Source of the DNA: Methylocella sp.
Lineage (GTDB): Bacteria > Pseudomonadota > Alphaproteobacteria > Rhizobiales > Beijerinckiaceae
Direction: 5' to 3'
DNA: 64,000 bases
NCBI GenBank assembly: GCA_037200525.1
Contig: JBBCGG010000001.1
Location: 21,526-85,525, forward strand
Position 1 is the first letter of the stretch. Each line of letters begins with the position of its first letter. Shown one piece after another: positions 1 through 9,681 of the stretch. Under the pieces are notes generated by a model that was not told the DNA's origin, searched no databases, and worked only from the letters and a program-made list of their open reading frames with translations. Position numbers and translations under genes: made by a program.

Positions 1-38
1 CGGTTTCATGAAAGTACTGCGTATTCATATAGCTGGTT

Positions 39-115
<77 letters not shown>

Positions 116-344
116 CCGATGGTGTATCAGCGACGGCCGCAGATTGAAAGCTTTATATCGCTTTGATGACGCGCTCGCGCTGGCGTCACCCGTCGCTATG
201 CTTCAACGCGCGGTTCATATGAAAAATCCACGTTTTGCTGGCTGGCGGCTTTCGAGCTCTTCACGCCAATCTGAACCCTTCATGCAGAAGCGTCTGCGTC
301 TTCAAATGCATTTCAGGATGAATGCGTCAATTCCGGCGCGCACT

Positions 345-1151
345 CTACCAGGCGCGTGGATTGAGACGCCGCTTCCAATGTTGACCGGGCGGAAGAGAGG
401 CGATCTTCCCACGACCGCCGCGGCGCATTCCTCTGCGGACCAGCAACCCGCGAGAACTGACGTCGGGCAGGGCGGCAACAGGTTCAAAGGGCGCCGCATC
501 AGAAGCGATAACGGCCGACGCCGGATTTTTTGGCGCGGCATCCGGGCGTGCTGCGGCCTTGGGTTTGCGGTTGATCTGATCGTCTTGCGCCGCAACGGCG
601 GCTGCCACGGGCTTCGTCGTCGCCCCGTTTTTGACCCGGCCTGTTCTTGACTGAGTCTGCGCGACGCTCGTCGCCGTATTGTTTCGCTTGCGGGTCTGTC
701 GCGGGGCGTTGGTTAGCGCTTGGCGCTCGGCGTCTTCCACGCGAATCGAATCTGCATCCAAACTCAGACTCTCCGGGGAAATCAGACTGGGCAAAATCCG
801 CGGCGCGCGATCCTTCGAAGCGGGGTTATCGCCGGGAGGCTGGGCCGACTGGGCCGGTTTGGGCGCGAACACCTGCTCGGCTTCTTTCGACAGCGATTCG
901 GCTGCCGCTCGGCGCCCGGGCTTATCGCTCCGCAAAAAAGCGGGAATGGCGAATTCGCTATCCGGCGATGGTTTGGCGACGAATTCAGGTTTGGAAAAAG
1001 CAACGTCCTTGGAGAAAAGGGCGGGCGATAGGCCCTCGTCAGGCTCGGCCCTGCCTCTTCCGAGAAAATCTGAATGAGACGGAGGCGAAGGCATCGGAGA
1101 ACGGCGCGAGCGCTTAATCTCGACCGCGAAAGGCTTTGTCGGATGTTTCAT
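345..1151 (-). CDS. hypothetical low-complexity basic protein
   Basis: This 268-residue protein is not assigned to an enzyme family. It opens with MKHPTKPFAVEIKRSRR, a type of N-terminus seen on basic, disordered Rhizobiales proteins sometimes annotated SyrB-like. The rest is rich in Pro, Ala, Ser, Arg and Lys, with no membrane segment and no recognisable fold. Two overlapping plus-strand frames are also open, as expected for GC-rich DNA; the minus frame was preferred for its length and its lineage-typical start. The C-terminus is Arg/Gly-rich (RRGMRRGGRGK), which would suit nucleic-acid or protein-interaction roles, but that is inference. Confidence 0.5.
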   Translation of the reverse strand: MKHPTKPFAVEIKRSRRSPMPSPPSHSDFLGRGRAEPDEGLSPALFSKDVAFSKPEFVAKPSPDSEFAIPAFLRSDKPGRRAAAESLSKEAEQVFAPKPAQSAQPPGDNPASKDRAPRILPSLISPESLSLDADSIRVEDAERQALTNAPRQTRKRNNTATSVAQTQSRTGRVKNGATTKPVAAAVAAQDDQINRKPKAAARPDAAPKNPASAVIASDAAPFEPVAALPDVSSRGLLVRRGMRRGGRGKIASLPPGQHWKRRLNPRAW

Positions 1152-1907
1152 ACAGGGTCCATGAATATTGGGAGGCGCACACTATTTGAGCGGAAAAACA
1201 GGGCGATTTTCTACGCATGGCCTCAAGCTTCCAGGCGCAGGGATAAATCTCCGCGCAAAGCTGCAAGGGAGCGAGGTATCGAATAGTATCAAGATTCGAA
1301 TTGTTCAAATGTCCTGTGGCGAATCACTATATCTTCCAAACATACCATTGCAAGCCAAGACTTGCAGTTCTTCCCGCCGGGGAAGAGTTGCTGTGGATTG
1401 CGGATAGCGTCAATGCCTGACGTTAAGACAGGATCCTTGCGTGAGGCTCGCTTCCGCAGATCCTGCGCCGCTACGGGCGCCCGTGCGGGCCGGGGCCGCT
1501 AACGATCCCAAAAACCCGACGCTCACGCGCAATAAGGCGGCGAAACACGCGATCGATTCAGCTTAGAAAAACTTGCTCTGCCGACAGCTTAAATCGATGT
1601 AAGTAAAGTAATAATGCCAAATAATTAGATATATATCCAACATTTTACGAAAAAATAACCCGTTATTCCGCCAAAAGGCATAAATATCTAGATAAATATG
1701 CATGGCGTTGAGGATTTATTCAATATTTTAGCTCATCAATGACGTCTGTAGCGGGAAAGCTCGAAACTATAGTGTTGAGTCAAAATCCTTATCGATGAAA
1801 CGCCGGATTTAAAGCCGAGCGCTTGATGTCCGGCGCGCTGGAGCCGCCCTCTAAAAGAACGGGTCTTTCCTCGCAAGATTTCCGTCGTCAACCATTTCGA
1901 GGACCTT
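1152..1907. other. intergenic region, AT-rich in its second half
   Basis: No convincing gene is seen. The stretch around 1590-1735 is strongly AT-rich compared with its surroundings and probably carries the promoter of the chemotaxis-receptor stub that starts at 1908. Short open frames here have no plausible start signals or family resemblance. Confidence 0.5.
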
Positions 1908-2010
1908 ATGACCCTTGCAAACCTGAGTATCGCGCGGAAGCTGAGCGTTGGCTTTGCTTGCGTTCTCGCCATCGTCGCCTTCATGAGCGTCGCGCTTTTC
2001 AGCTCCCTTA
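1908..2010 (+). pseudogene. 5' stub of a methyl-accepting chemotaxis protein
   Basis: The frame from ATG 1908 encodes MTLANLSIARKLSVGF and continues into a hydrophobic segment (residues about 15-32, ACVLAIVAFMSVALF) ending SSLRV. A short basic head followed by the first transmembrane helix is the typical start of a bacterial chemoreceptor. After about 34 codons the frame runs into an IS5-family element and stops at a TAG inside it. No periplasmic, HAMP or signalling-domain sequence follows on the far side of the IS, so the rest of the receptor has been lost rather than merely displaced. Confidence 0.7.
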
Positions 2011-2848
2011 GGGTCCAGACTCACAACCAGTAGCTGACGGTAGCGGCGATGCAGACTGTCGCGAGGAAGTTTATGGCGTTTCGATCGTAGCGGGTAGCCA
2101 CGCGCCTGAAGTCTTTCAGGCGGCAGAACATGCGTTCGATGGCGTTGCGGTTTCGATAGAGGAAGGGCGAGAAGCAGTTCTTCCACCTGCGATTGGCCTT
2201 GGGCGGGATATTCGGCATAGCTCCGCGCTCCTCGACCTGCCGACGGATCGCATTTGCGTCGTAGCCCTTGTCGCCATGGAGGATTTCGCAAGGAGGAAGT
2301 CGCGCGATAAGCTCCGCGCCCGCCGAGCAATCGGCGATTTGGCCGCCGGTGAGCATGAAAGACAGCGGGCGGCAGTCCGCATCGGTCAATGCGTGGATTT
2401 TGGTTGTGCGCCCGCCGCGCGAACGGCCGATGGCCTGATTCTTCTCCCCCCTTTGCCGCCACTGGCCGAGCGATGCGCCTTGACCGCCGAGGAGTCGATG
2501 AGGACCTGCGCCGGCGGCCCGCCTGCTTGCGCAAGCGCGTGGAACAGATCGATCCAAACGCCCTTAGCAGCCCAGCGAACGTAGCGATTGTAGAGAGTCT
2601 TCTTTGGCCCGTACTCCAGCGGCGCGTCAATCCAGCGTCCGCCAGATTTCAGCACATGAATGATCCCGCTGATCACCCGGCGATCATCGACGCCCGCCTT
2701 GCCGCGCGTGTCCGTGGGAAGATGCGGCGCGATCTTCGCGAACTGCGCGTCCGTCAGCCAGAATTGATCCCGATTCATAGTCGCTTCCTTTCGGAAGCTG
2801 TGAATCACAACCCGCCTCTCACGCCAACCATTTTATGGGTCTGGGCCC
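2011..2848 (-). mobile_element. IS5-family insertion sequence (838 bp, single copy)
   Basis: Imperfect terminal inverted repeats begin GGGTCCAGAC at the left and GGGCCCAGAC (read inward) at the right. A TA dinucleotide flanks both ends within a TTA...TAA context, consistent with a 2-bp TA duplication in a TTAA target as in the IS427 group. It encodes one transposase in two overlapping frames. It separates a plus-strand chemoreceptor stub from a truncated, unrelated minus-strand gene. Confidence 0.9.
2021..2778 (-). CDS. IS5-family transposase (two frames, -1 frameshift)
   Basis: The first frame begins MNRDQFWLTDAQFAKIAPHLP and ends soon after the catalytic VLIDSSAVKAHRS segment (first Asp of the DDE triad). 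The second frame carries RTTKIHALTDADCRPL, the DKGYDAN motif (second Asp) and RNAIERMFCRLKDFRRVATRYD with the catalytic Glu. The second frame is -1 relative to the first. The frames overlap at an AAAGGGGGG run near 2447-2455, a likely site of programmed frameshifting. The start chosen is the Met preceding the conserved RDQFWLTD segment. Confidence 0.88.
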
Positions 2849-3271
2849 TAATGCAAGTTCCATTTCGCAATCACCAAGCAGACCCTGAGCGGAAAGCTTC
2901 CGGTTATGGACTCCGGCTTGGTGCTTCCCGGCTTTTTTTTGTACGAGGTTGCTGGCCTGGATTCTGAATTGATCAACGATGTATGCGAGCACGGAGAAGC
3001 AGACCTTCGTAAATGCACCCGACGCCAACGTATAAAAGGCCAGCCCTTTCTGAAGGTCATAACCGTCCAGGTCAGTGGTAAGCGCCTCAAGAGTGCGGGC
3101 AACGTCGATGTCAAGATGCGCTCCAATTTCGTCGCAGATATCGCAGACCGTTTGAAGCTCTGAATTGAAGTGTGACGCAACGACGAAATCGGTTATGGAT
3201 GCTGGCGACTGACCATTCGCCGCGATAAGCCTATCCAGCCCCTCCATCTCCTGTGGTGCTCCCGGTGCCAC
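2849..3271 (-). pseudogene. hypothetical protein truncated at its C-terminus by an IS
   Basis: The frame encodes about 141 native residues (MAPGAPQEMEGLDRLIAANG onward) and then runs into the IS at 2848, where it picks up nine IS-encoded residues before stopping. The native part is mixed alpha-helical with no membrane segment, and no family is recognised. An internal Met (MEGLDRL, 3247) is an alternative start. It overlaps the end of the upstream minus-strand frame by about 40 bases, so the two were probably co-transcribed. Its 3' part is not visible beyond the IS. Confidence 0.45.
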
Positions 3272-3668
3272 CGCACGCGTTACGAGACAATCGCAAGCTG
3301 ACGATGTCAGTGACGACGCGAGCTTTCAGGATTCGAACGATGCGAGGATATGCAGCCAGCCTCTCCAATAGTGAGTCCTGTATCGTTATCCGGCGTCGGA
3401 TAAGAGCGAGCTGTCCCGCCCGCGAATGGACCGGCGACATATTGAGGATAGCGGATGCGTTCCCGCGCGTCATGGCGAGTGGATCGGTCCCCAGCTCAGT
3501 CCAGGTCACATCACCCTTTGATCGCTGAAACACACGCAGCGCCGCGATCAGTTCCAGATCCGAGAAGTCTGCCATGTTTGACCAAGGCACATATCCCGGC
3601 CGATTCAACCCGAAGGGCCAAGGGCACAGTACTCCGTCTCCCCTCCATTTTGGACCAAGACCTTCCAT
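3231..3668 (-). CDS. hypothetical protein, unknown function
   Basis: The frame gives 145 residues. A start at Met32 (MADFSDLELIAALRVFQRS, base 3575) would give a compact helical protein of about 114 residues; the upstream extension is less convincing. The segment LIAALRVFQRSKGDVTWTEL and the later RRRITIQDSLLERLAAYPRI suggest a helical fold, but no family could be named. It lies downstream of the large broken hydrolase on the same strand and overlaps the next truncated frame, so it may be the tail of the same transcription unit. The Thr/Gly-rich C-terminus may be a read-through artefact. Confidence 0.4.
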   Translation of the reverse strand: MEGLGPKWRGDGVLCPWPFGLNRPGYVPWSNMADFSDLELIAALRVFQRSKGDVTWTELGTDPLAMTRGNASAILNMSPVHSRAGQLALIRRRITIQDSLLERLAAYPRIVRILKARVVTDIVSLRLSRNACGGTGSTTGDGGAG

Positions 3669-3851
3669 GAGCGACTCTTGTTCTGGCCGAAGCGCTCTGG
3701 AAAGCCGTTCGCCGACGAGACTACAGCGCCGGTGCTCGATCCAGGACGTGTGCGAACGAAAACCAGCGGGGCCGGCGTCGAGTTGCCTGTCGCAGAGGCA
3801 ACTAACGTAAGAACCGGCTCTCAGACCGCTCCAGCGATATCACGCCCGCAA

Positions 3852-5537
3852 TTACCAATATATTACCGCTGTTTCCTCCGCCGGTCCCGGGTAGACGACA
3901 CGCAGTCGCAGTATGTAACTACGCTCAGCGAAGAGCTTGGACGTAATAGTTGCCGAACGCGGTTCTCCGCTATCGTCGTCGCCCGAAATGTAGCGCGGTA
4001 CGCCGTTGACCTCTTCGAACAATACGAGCAGGGCGTCTGTCGCTCCCTTCGTTTCAAATGTGTATTGCCGCGACTCGGGCGGCTTGATTGCAAAATCCGC
4101 CTGTTCGCCGGCGGCGAGCTTTACGACTATAGAACGCAATGGCTCTAAAGGCGGGGGCATCACAGCTTCCATCGGCGGATACCACTTGAGCACCCATTCC
4201 CCATCGGCGGCCGACAAGGTTCCCGGCGGTGTCAGTCCGTTGGCGTATTGCTTCGGTTCCACGATCAATCCGGGCGCAAATTCATATTCCATGATCGAAT
4301 CCGGATCCCACCGCGACCCCTGAACGGAGCCCGCGTCTAATTTCTTTAGTATATTTATGTACGTCTTTTGGCGATCCCAGTTGTTCGGCGGCCCCCCTAG
4401 TGATGTATATACCGCCTCATCATTCCATGTTATGCCAGCAAAAGGACTTTGATGTTCGTGTTCCATCCCAAGGACGTGGCCAAGCTCGTGTAACGCGGTG
4501 CCGCTTCCATAACGGGTGTTTAGATCCCAACCATAATACGTGGTCGGTTCACTCAACGGTACGTTCAACACATCCCGTCCGACTGCCGACTGTGAAATTC
4601 CTTCCGTGTAACCTATCCTTATCTCGGCTTCACTGAGTTGCGTAACTTCCCTAAAGTTCAGGCCGATTCCGACCGACTTCCATTTGGCGAAAGCCTGACG
4701 AGCCGCGTTCGCCTGATCGGCAGCGATGGCGTATTGTCCATCCGTGAAAAAACAGTAATGCAGAACCGTACCGTTCACCCATTTGGATTGGGTTTCAAGG
4801 ATCTCAGAGGCTCGAGTTGGATTAGCCGTCACGGCCGGACTAAGAAGGCGTACTTTTTGCGGTCCGCTGCTGCACAAATGTCTTTGAGTTTTGATCCCCT
4901 GTATAACCGGCAAGGCGACAGGCACGGGCTGGGGCGCTGTTTGCGGGCCTGCCACAGACTGAGGAACGACTGCGGGCGCGGTGGCAAGCTCGACGACGTC
5001 GCGGATGTGGGAGTCGATCGACGCCGTCCTGTCGACGCCATCCCACGTTCCTTCCGCATGCCGGGGGGAGCCGCTCCCGGTTATGACGACGTCGACGAAG
5101 CCCACCTGCTTGAACCGATCCGCGACCTGATCGTTGCTCGCGAATCGCTCCAGGCCGCTCAGAACGATGGTGGCCGCGTATCGATGGCCGTGTTGGACCG
5201 TGAAGCTCGGCGCGGCCGCAAGCGCCGCCGCGATGCCAGCGGCCCGCGCGGGGAGGGCGACTTGGCCGGCTTGGGCGAAAACGTAAACCGACATCTTCGC
5301 TTGCCAGCTTGCGCCGTCCCATACCCTAGAATCCGGGCCGACGCCGCCGTGCGACTCGAGCGTCTTTCCGCCGCTGATGAGGACGACGTGTCCGATGCCC
5401 TGCGGCGAATCCTGCGGCCGAAGGAAGGCGATCCGTATGATCCCGTCGTCGTTTTTTGCGTCGGCGACCGTCGACCCTTCGAACCCGTGTCCACTGACCC
5501 AATCGTGTTGCACGACGGAACCGTCAGGGAAAACTAG
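3852..5537 (-). pseudogene. C-terminal piece of the split hydrolase: NlpC/P60 His half plus metzincin protease
   Basis: About 561 residues of native sequence start at LVFPDGSVVQHDW next to the IS. The first ~60 residues complete an NlpC/P60 fold: GHVVLISGGKTLESHGGVG carries the catalytic His region whose Cys partner lies in the middle piece. After a Pro/Ala-rich linker, a metzincin metalloprotease domain follows, with the zinc motif HELGHVLGMEHEHQSP (HExxHxxGxxH) and a downstream SIMEYEF segment that looks like the Met-turn. A beta-rich C-terminal domain ends in VVYPGPAEETAVIYW. Joined to the middle piece across the IS the frame is continuous. In its present state it has no proper start; the first Met of the open frame is IS-derived. 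The metzincin half could still fold if expressed. Confidence 0.85.
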
Positions 5538-6401
5538 GCCGTGGTGACGAATTCGGCGTTTGGGGGATTCTCGCGAGGATCTTTCCATGATTCAAGGCTG
5601 ATTTTTGGAGATCAGCCTTGATGATTCGGGATGTCGATGCGCTGCGAGACGATCAATGGGAGCGGCTTTGTGATCTTGTGCCAGGCGGAAGAGCCGGCCA
5701 GCGCGGGCCGCGCTGCGACAATCGACGCTTCGTCGACGCGCTGTTATGGATGGCCCGCTCGGGCGGCCGCTGGCGCGATCTGCCCGAACGCTTCGGCGAC
5801 CATCAGGCGGTGAAACGCCGCTACTATCGCTGGATCGAGCGCGGCGCCTTGGACGGATTTCTTGAGGCATTCACCGCCGAGGCCGATCTCGAATGGCTGA
5901 TGATCGACTCAACAATCGTGCGCGCCCATCAGCACGCGGCCGGCGCAAGGATCGCCAAAGGGGGGCGGATGCCCAAGGCCTGGGCCGCTCTCGCGGTGGT
6001 TTGAGCACCAAAATCCACGCCGCGACAGACGCACTCGGCAACCCCGTTCGGCTCCTTCTCGGACCTGGGCAGCGCAACGACATCACAAAAGCGCACGCCC
6101 TGATCGAAGGCTTTGCGGCCGATGCGATCATCGCCGATAAAGGTTATGACGCCAATCACTTGCGCAAGGCTGTTCTTATGCGTGAGGCTGAGCCGGTGAT
6201 CCCATCAAAATCCAATCGCCGCGCGCCGCTCCCCTACGACAAGGCGCTCTACAAGGAGCGCAATCTCGTCGAGCGTTTCTTCAATAAACTGAAGCAGTTC
6301 CGGCGCGTCGCAACCCGATACGACAAGCTCCTCGCAAACTACCGAGGCTTCGTATTGCTCGCCGCTATTGCTATCATGCTCAGGTAATTCGTCACTACTG
6401 C
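5538..6401 (+). mobile_element. IS5-family insertion sequence, 864-bp type, copy 1
   Basis: The ends are GCCGTGGTGACGAATT and, read inward from the right, GCAGTAGTGACGAATT. CTAG lies directly outside both ends (5534-5537 and 6402-6405), which can be read as a 4-bp duplication or as TA duplicated in a CTAG target. A second copy of the same length lies at 33067-33930. At least two base differences distinguish the copies, one of them changing Gly to Val in the transposase. It interrupts the NlpC/P60 domain of the large hydrolase. Confidence 0.93.
5618..6387 (+). CDS. IS5-family transposase, 864-bp element (two frames)
   Basis: Frame 1 (to 6004) starts MMIRDVDALRDDQWERLCDL and contains LEWLMIDSTIVRAHQHAAG with the first catalytic Asp. 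Frame 2, -1 relative to it and open to 6387, contains GGLSTKIHAATDALGNP, the second Asp in IADKGYDAN and the catalytic Glu in ERNLVERFFNKLKQFRRVATRYD. The frames overlap at an AAAGGGGGGC run near 5957-5966, a probable -1 frameshift site giving one fused DDE transposase. Confidence 0.88.
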
Positions 6402-6405
6402 CTAG

Positions 6406-7275
6406 CGTCGGCGCAGTGGCCAGACGAACAGCCTCGCGCACGAACCCGCTGCAGTCGACTTGCGTGAAGTCCCGTCCGGGAACGGCGTCCAGGCGAGGCA
6501 CCTTCTTGCCGAGCCCGTAGCCCACGCGCGGGATCGAGGTCTCGCACGCCTGCAGGAATGCGTGGACTCGCACCAGATTGAACGATGCGCTCGTGCTCGC
6601 CGCCTGCGGCGCAGCGGAGGCAAGCGTCGGATCGCTCTCCGCAGGAGCCCCGAGATTGGCGAGCACGCGCCCCCATTCGAAGCCCGCCGTGTCGCTGACC
6701 TCGGACGGGGCAGCAGGCGCGGCAGGGTCGTCATCGACCGACGGGCCTGCGGACGTGGCCACTGCGGGCGCGGCATGGCGCGCGCTATCGGGCGCACCGT
6801 CGACCGGCGTCCCGTTCGCCATGATCGGCACGAAGGACAGATCCCAGTTATTGCGATTGATCTCGCGCATCAGGTCCTTCGTCCGGTAGACCGTCGCGTG
6901 GAGAGACTCCCTAGGATTTGTCGCCAGCCAGTTCTGGCGGGCTGCGACATACTGAGCGATCCATCTCCTCTCGTCACCGCCGGCGGCGGGCGTTCTTTCC
7001 AGAATTTCGTCCCGGATCGTAGACAGGATCCCCCCGCTATGATTGAAAGAATCGTATATAACGAGCGCGGATAAAGCCTTGACGAATCCGTTCGCGCCCG
7101 CCCATTTAAGCGCAGGCTGAAAGTACACTCGGTCGAAAAATGCATCCTGCGTTTGTCTCATCACCGGATCGTCGCCAGCGTTTCGGAGCAGGGTCAAGAA
7201 GGCCTGGTCATCGACGAGCGGACTGCGCGGAGGATTTCCGACCTTTCTGCCAATTGTCCCCACGTAGTACGCTAG
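6406..7275 (-). pseudogene. middle piece of the split hydrolase: GH46-like C-terminal part plus NlpC/P60 Cys half
   Basis: About 290 codons lie between two IS elements. Near its start, DDQAFLTLLRNAGDDPVMR and then PALKWAG...LSALVIYDSFNHSGG match the C-terminal half of chitosanase-like GH46 proteins (DPVM, FD..Y..PA, YDS..H.GG). A Pro/Ala/Ser-rich linker follows, then an NlpC/P60 half domain with GYGLGKKVPRLD and the catalytic DCSGFVREAV cysteine motif. The piece ends RLATAPTL exactly at the CTAG where the 864-bp IS entered. The Met at 7263 is an incidental start; the native frame continues upstream through the other IS. Confidence 0.85.
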
Positions 7276-8106
7276 GCTCAGGACCTATTAAATTTGCCTG
7301 AGATGTGATTCCTGGTCTCCGCATGGGGAGGCTGGGATGAGTGATTTGTTTTTGTTGGGCGAGCGGCAGATGGCGCGGCTTGCGCCGCATTTTCCTCTGT
7401 CGCATGGCGTTCCGCGGGTTGACGACCGTCGGGTGGTCAGCGGAATCGTCTATGTGATCCGCAACGGCCTGCAATGGAAAGATGCGCCCAAGGATTACGG
7501 GCCGCACAAGACGCTTTACAATCGCTTCATCCGCTGGAGCCGGCTCGGCGTCTTCGACCGCATATTCGCCGCGCTCGCTGGCGAAGGTCCAAAGCCCGAG
7601 CGCATCATGATCGACGCCACGCATCTGAAGGCGCATCGCACAGCGGCGAGCCTGCTCAAAAAGGGGCTCTTCCCCGCCGTATCGGGCGCACGAAAGGCGG
7701 ACTGAACTCGAAGCTCCACGTCGTTTGCGACGGCGCCGGCAAGCCCCTCGTCATGTTGCTCTCGGAGGGCCAGATGAGCGACCACAAGGGCGCGCGGCTG
7801 ATGCTCAAGGCTTTACCGCCCGCTTCAATGTTGATCGCCGACAGGGGCTACGACAGCAACTGGTTCCGCGCCGCGCTGAAGGCCAGGGGCGTCGAGCCCT
7901 GCATCCCGCCAACCAGAAGCCGCAAGCTTCCCATTGCCTATGACAAGACGCTCTACCGCCAGCGTCACAAAATCGAGAACATGTTCGCCAAGCTCAAGGA
8001 CTGGCGGCGCATCGCAACCCGCTATGATCGATGCGCCCACACCTTCTTCTCCGCCATCTGCATCGCAGCCGCCGTCCTCTTCTATCTCAATCAATGAGTC
8101 CTGAGC
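7276..8106 (+). mobile_element. IS5-family insertion sequence, 831-bp type, copy 1
   Basis: It begins GCTCAGGACCTATT and ends AATGAGTCCTGAGC, giving short inverted ends (GCTCAGGAC). CTAG flanks both ends (7272-7275 and 8107-8110). Two further copies of the same length, with the same transposase frames, lie at 12649-13479 and 17857-18687. It interrupts the GH46-like domain of the large hydrolase. Confidence 0.94.
7337..8097 (+). CDS. IS5-family transposase, 831-bp element copy 1 (two frames)
   Basis: Frame 1 (to 7705) starts MSDLFLLGERQMARLAPHFP and carries the first Asp in RIMIDATHLKAHRTA. Frame 2 (-1, to 8097) carries GGLNSKLHVVCDGAGKP, IADRGYDSN (second Asp) and RQRHKIENMFAKLKDWRRIATRYD (catalytic Glu). 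A CAAAAAGGGG run at 7657-7666 in the overlap is a good candidate for -1 slippage, so a single DDE transposase is probably made. Confidence 0.9.
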
Positions 8107-8110
8107 CTAG

Positions 8111-8494
8111 CTGAGCTGAAAAGCGACCATTCGCGGCGACGTAGTCGCTGATCAGCTGAAGGAGGTTCCCATACTCGGTCGTTTGCGCGCGGCCGTAAGT
8201 CACTTGTCGGATGTCATCCGGTCCGTCACGGAAGATGCTGATCGCGCCATAGTTGCCTCCCACGGTTCCGGTCTCGTATACGTTAATGACGCGAATGCAG
8301 ATGCGACTCTGTGCGTCTGTTAGGGCAAGCCCACCAGCGGGAGCCGCCGCGAAGGCGAAACCGGCGGCCTGCGGCGCGCGCGCCGAGGAAACCGGCCACG
8401 ACAATTCCTTCGCCGAGGTCTCGCACTCGGCGAGCGCCTCCAACAAGGCCAGTATCTCCCGCCGAACGATTGCAGGACTGATGCGAGCGAACAT
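8111..8494 (-). pseudogene. N-terminal piece of the split hydrolase: GH46-like chitosanase/lysozyme-fold domain
   Basis: The piece has 128 native codons. After a helical head (MFARISPAIVRREILALLEA) and an Ala/Pro-rich stretch, the segment INVYETGTVGGNYGAISIF followed by VTYGRAQTTEYGNLLQLI matches the start of the chitosanase-like GH46 fold; the Glu of YETG is the likely general acid. There is no signal peptide. The start ATG is preceded by an excellent AGGAGGA site and lies 23 bases after the S8-peptidase stop, so the two genes were translated from one mRNA. The frame now ends with IS residues after FSAQL. With the two downstream pieces it reconstitutes a 979-residue protein. Confidence 0.85.
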
Positions 8495-8517
8495 ATCTTC
8501 CTCCTGACCATATGCGT

Positions 8518-9681
8518 TTATACGGAAGGGGTGATGGCGGGGATCGGGGCGGCGAGGTCCGGCCGGTTGCCAATGCGCTGCCCAATCCCGCCGGCAAGGC
8601 TAGTTGTTTGCGGGCTGCCGCTCGCGCGGAGAAGATTCCGCACCTTGACGGGGGCGGCGCCCTTGAACGAATTCGCCCATGTCTCCGGGAAGGAAGGGTC
8701 GGGCGTGTCGTGGAGAAAATCGTCGAGATCCTGCGCGCCGTTCCCCGCAGCTTCGACGACGATCACGCCGCGAAGCACCGCGCGTCGGACGGCCAGAAAG
8801 TCATCGGGCCACCATTCGACCGCGATGTAACCCTGCTGGTCATCGCGTGACTGGAGGCCGAAACGCGGCCCTGGCCGATGCATTTCGAGCAGCGTGATGT
8901 CGCCGGCCTGAAGCGAACAGGACGCGAGATCGATCGCGCCGGCCGATCCGAGGCCCTGATGCGAGATGGCGTTGAACGAAGCTTCTGGCGCGATTCCCAT
9001 TACGCCGAAGCTATTATCTGCGGCACGAAGGACGCCTAGCGCCGCCGTCCCGTGATTTGTCCAGTCTGCATCGGTAAACGGCTGTCCGCCGATCAGGCAG
9101 CCGGTGCCGCGCAGTTCGACGTGGTCCACGGTCCATCCCCCTTCGATGTCGATAAATCGAACATTGTCTCCCTTGCCGTCAGGGAGAGTCCAGGCGAAAT
9201 TTCGCGCGCCGATGCCTGCGGGGGCCGCGTCGAGGTAGCCCTGCTGCACCGAGTAGTCTGGAACGACTGCGGGCGCAGTCGGCTTGGCGCATGGCGGCGC
9301 CAGCGGGCATCCGACCGCCGGCTTCACATATACGTTGCTTACGCCGGGCGCTGACGTGAGCTGTTCGACAATCTGCTGCGCCTGAGCGTCTGTCTCGACG
9401 TGAGCCACGTAGTATCGACGCTGTTCACGCTCAATGGCGGCCAACTCGGGGTTCTGCGCCGCCGGAGCGGTTGCGGCGGCGATCATCGGCGCGTGAACCG
9501 ATGCGTCAGGAAAAAGCGGTTTGACAGCGAATCCCAACGCCTGCACGGCGCTAATCACGTCGTAAGCAGCAACGGATGGAGGCGACGGAGCGGCGGCTTG
9601 AACGGCGGCGTCCGCTGCGGGCGGCGTTGTGACGATGACGACATCACGACGGGCGGGCTTTTTTCTGGGAGCGAGTGACAT
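8518..9681 (-). CDS. S8 (subtilisin-like) peptidase lacking the catalytic serine segment
   Basis: This is a 387-residue protein with a disordered Ala/Pro N-terminus and no signal peptide. The catalytic domain shows the Asp motif (VRFIDIEGGW), the His motif (WTNHGTAALGVL) and the oxyanion Asn (VVEAAGNGAQD). The protein then jumps from FPETWANSFKGA directly to VRNLLRASGSPQ...RIGNRPDL, which in related S8 proteins lies after the GTS-x-A serine motif. No GTS motif is present, so roughly 100 residues appear to have been lost in frame. The enzyme should be inactive as a protease. The start has a GAGG site 8 bases upstream. It is co-directional with, and 23 bases from, the GH46-like gene. Confidence 0.75.
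   Translation of the reverse strand: MSLAPRKKPARRDVVIVTTPPAADAAVQAAAPSPPSVAAYDVISAVQALGFAVKPLFPDASVHAPMIAAATAPAAQNPELAAIEREQRRYYVAHVETDAQAQQIVEQLTSAPGVSNVYVKPAVGCPLAPPCAKPTAPAVVPDYSVQQGYLDAAPAGIGARNFAWTLPDGKGDNVRFIDIEGGWTVDHVELRGTGCLIGGQPFTDADWTNHGTAALGVLRAADNSFGVMGIAPEASFNAISHQGLGSAGAIDLASCSLQAGDITLLEMHRPGPRFGLQSRDDQQGYIAVEWWPDDFLAVRRAVLRGVIVVEAAGNGAQDLDDFLHDTPDPSFPETWANSFKGAAPVKVRNLLRASGSPQTTSLAGGIGQRIGNRPDLAAPIPAITPSV

Noticed and set aside
1736..1984. 82-codon minus frame across the chemoreceptor start
   Set aside because: It is antisense to the recognisable receptor N-terminus.
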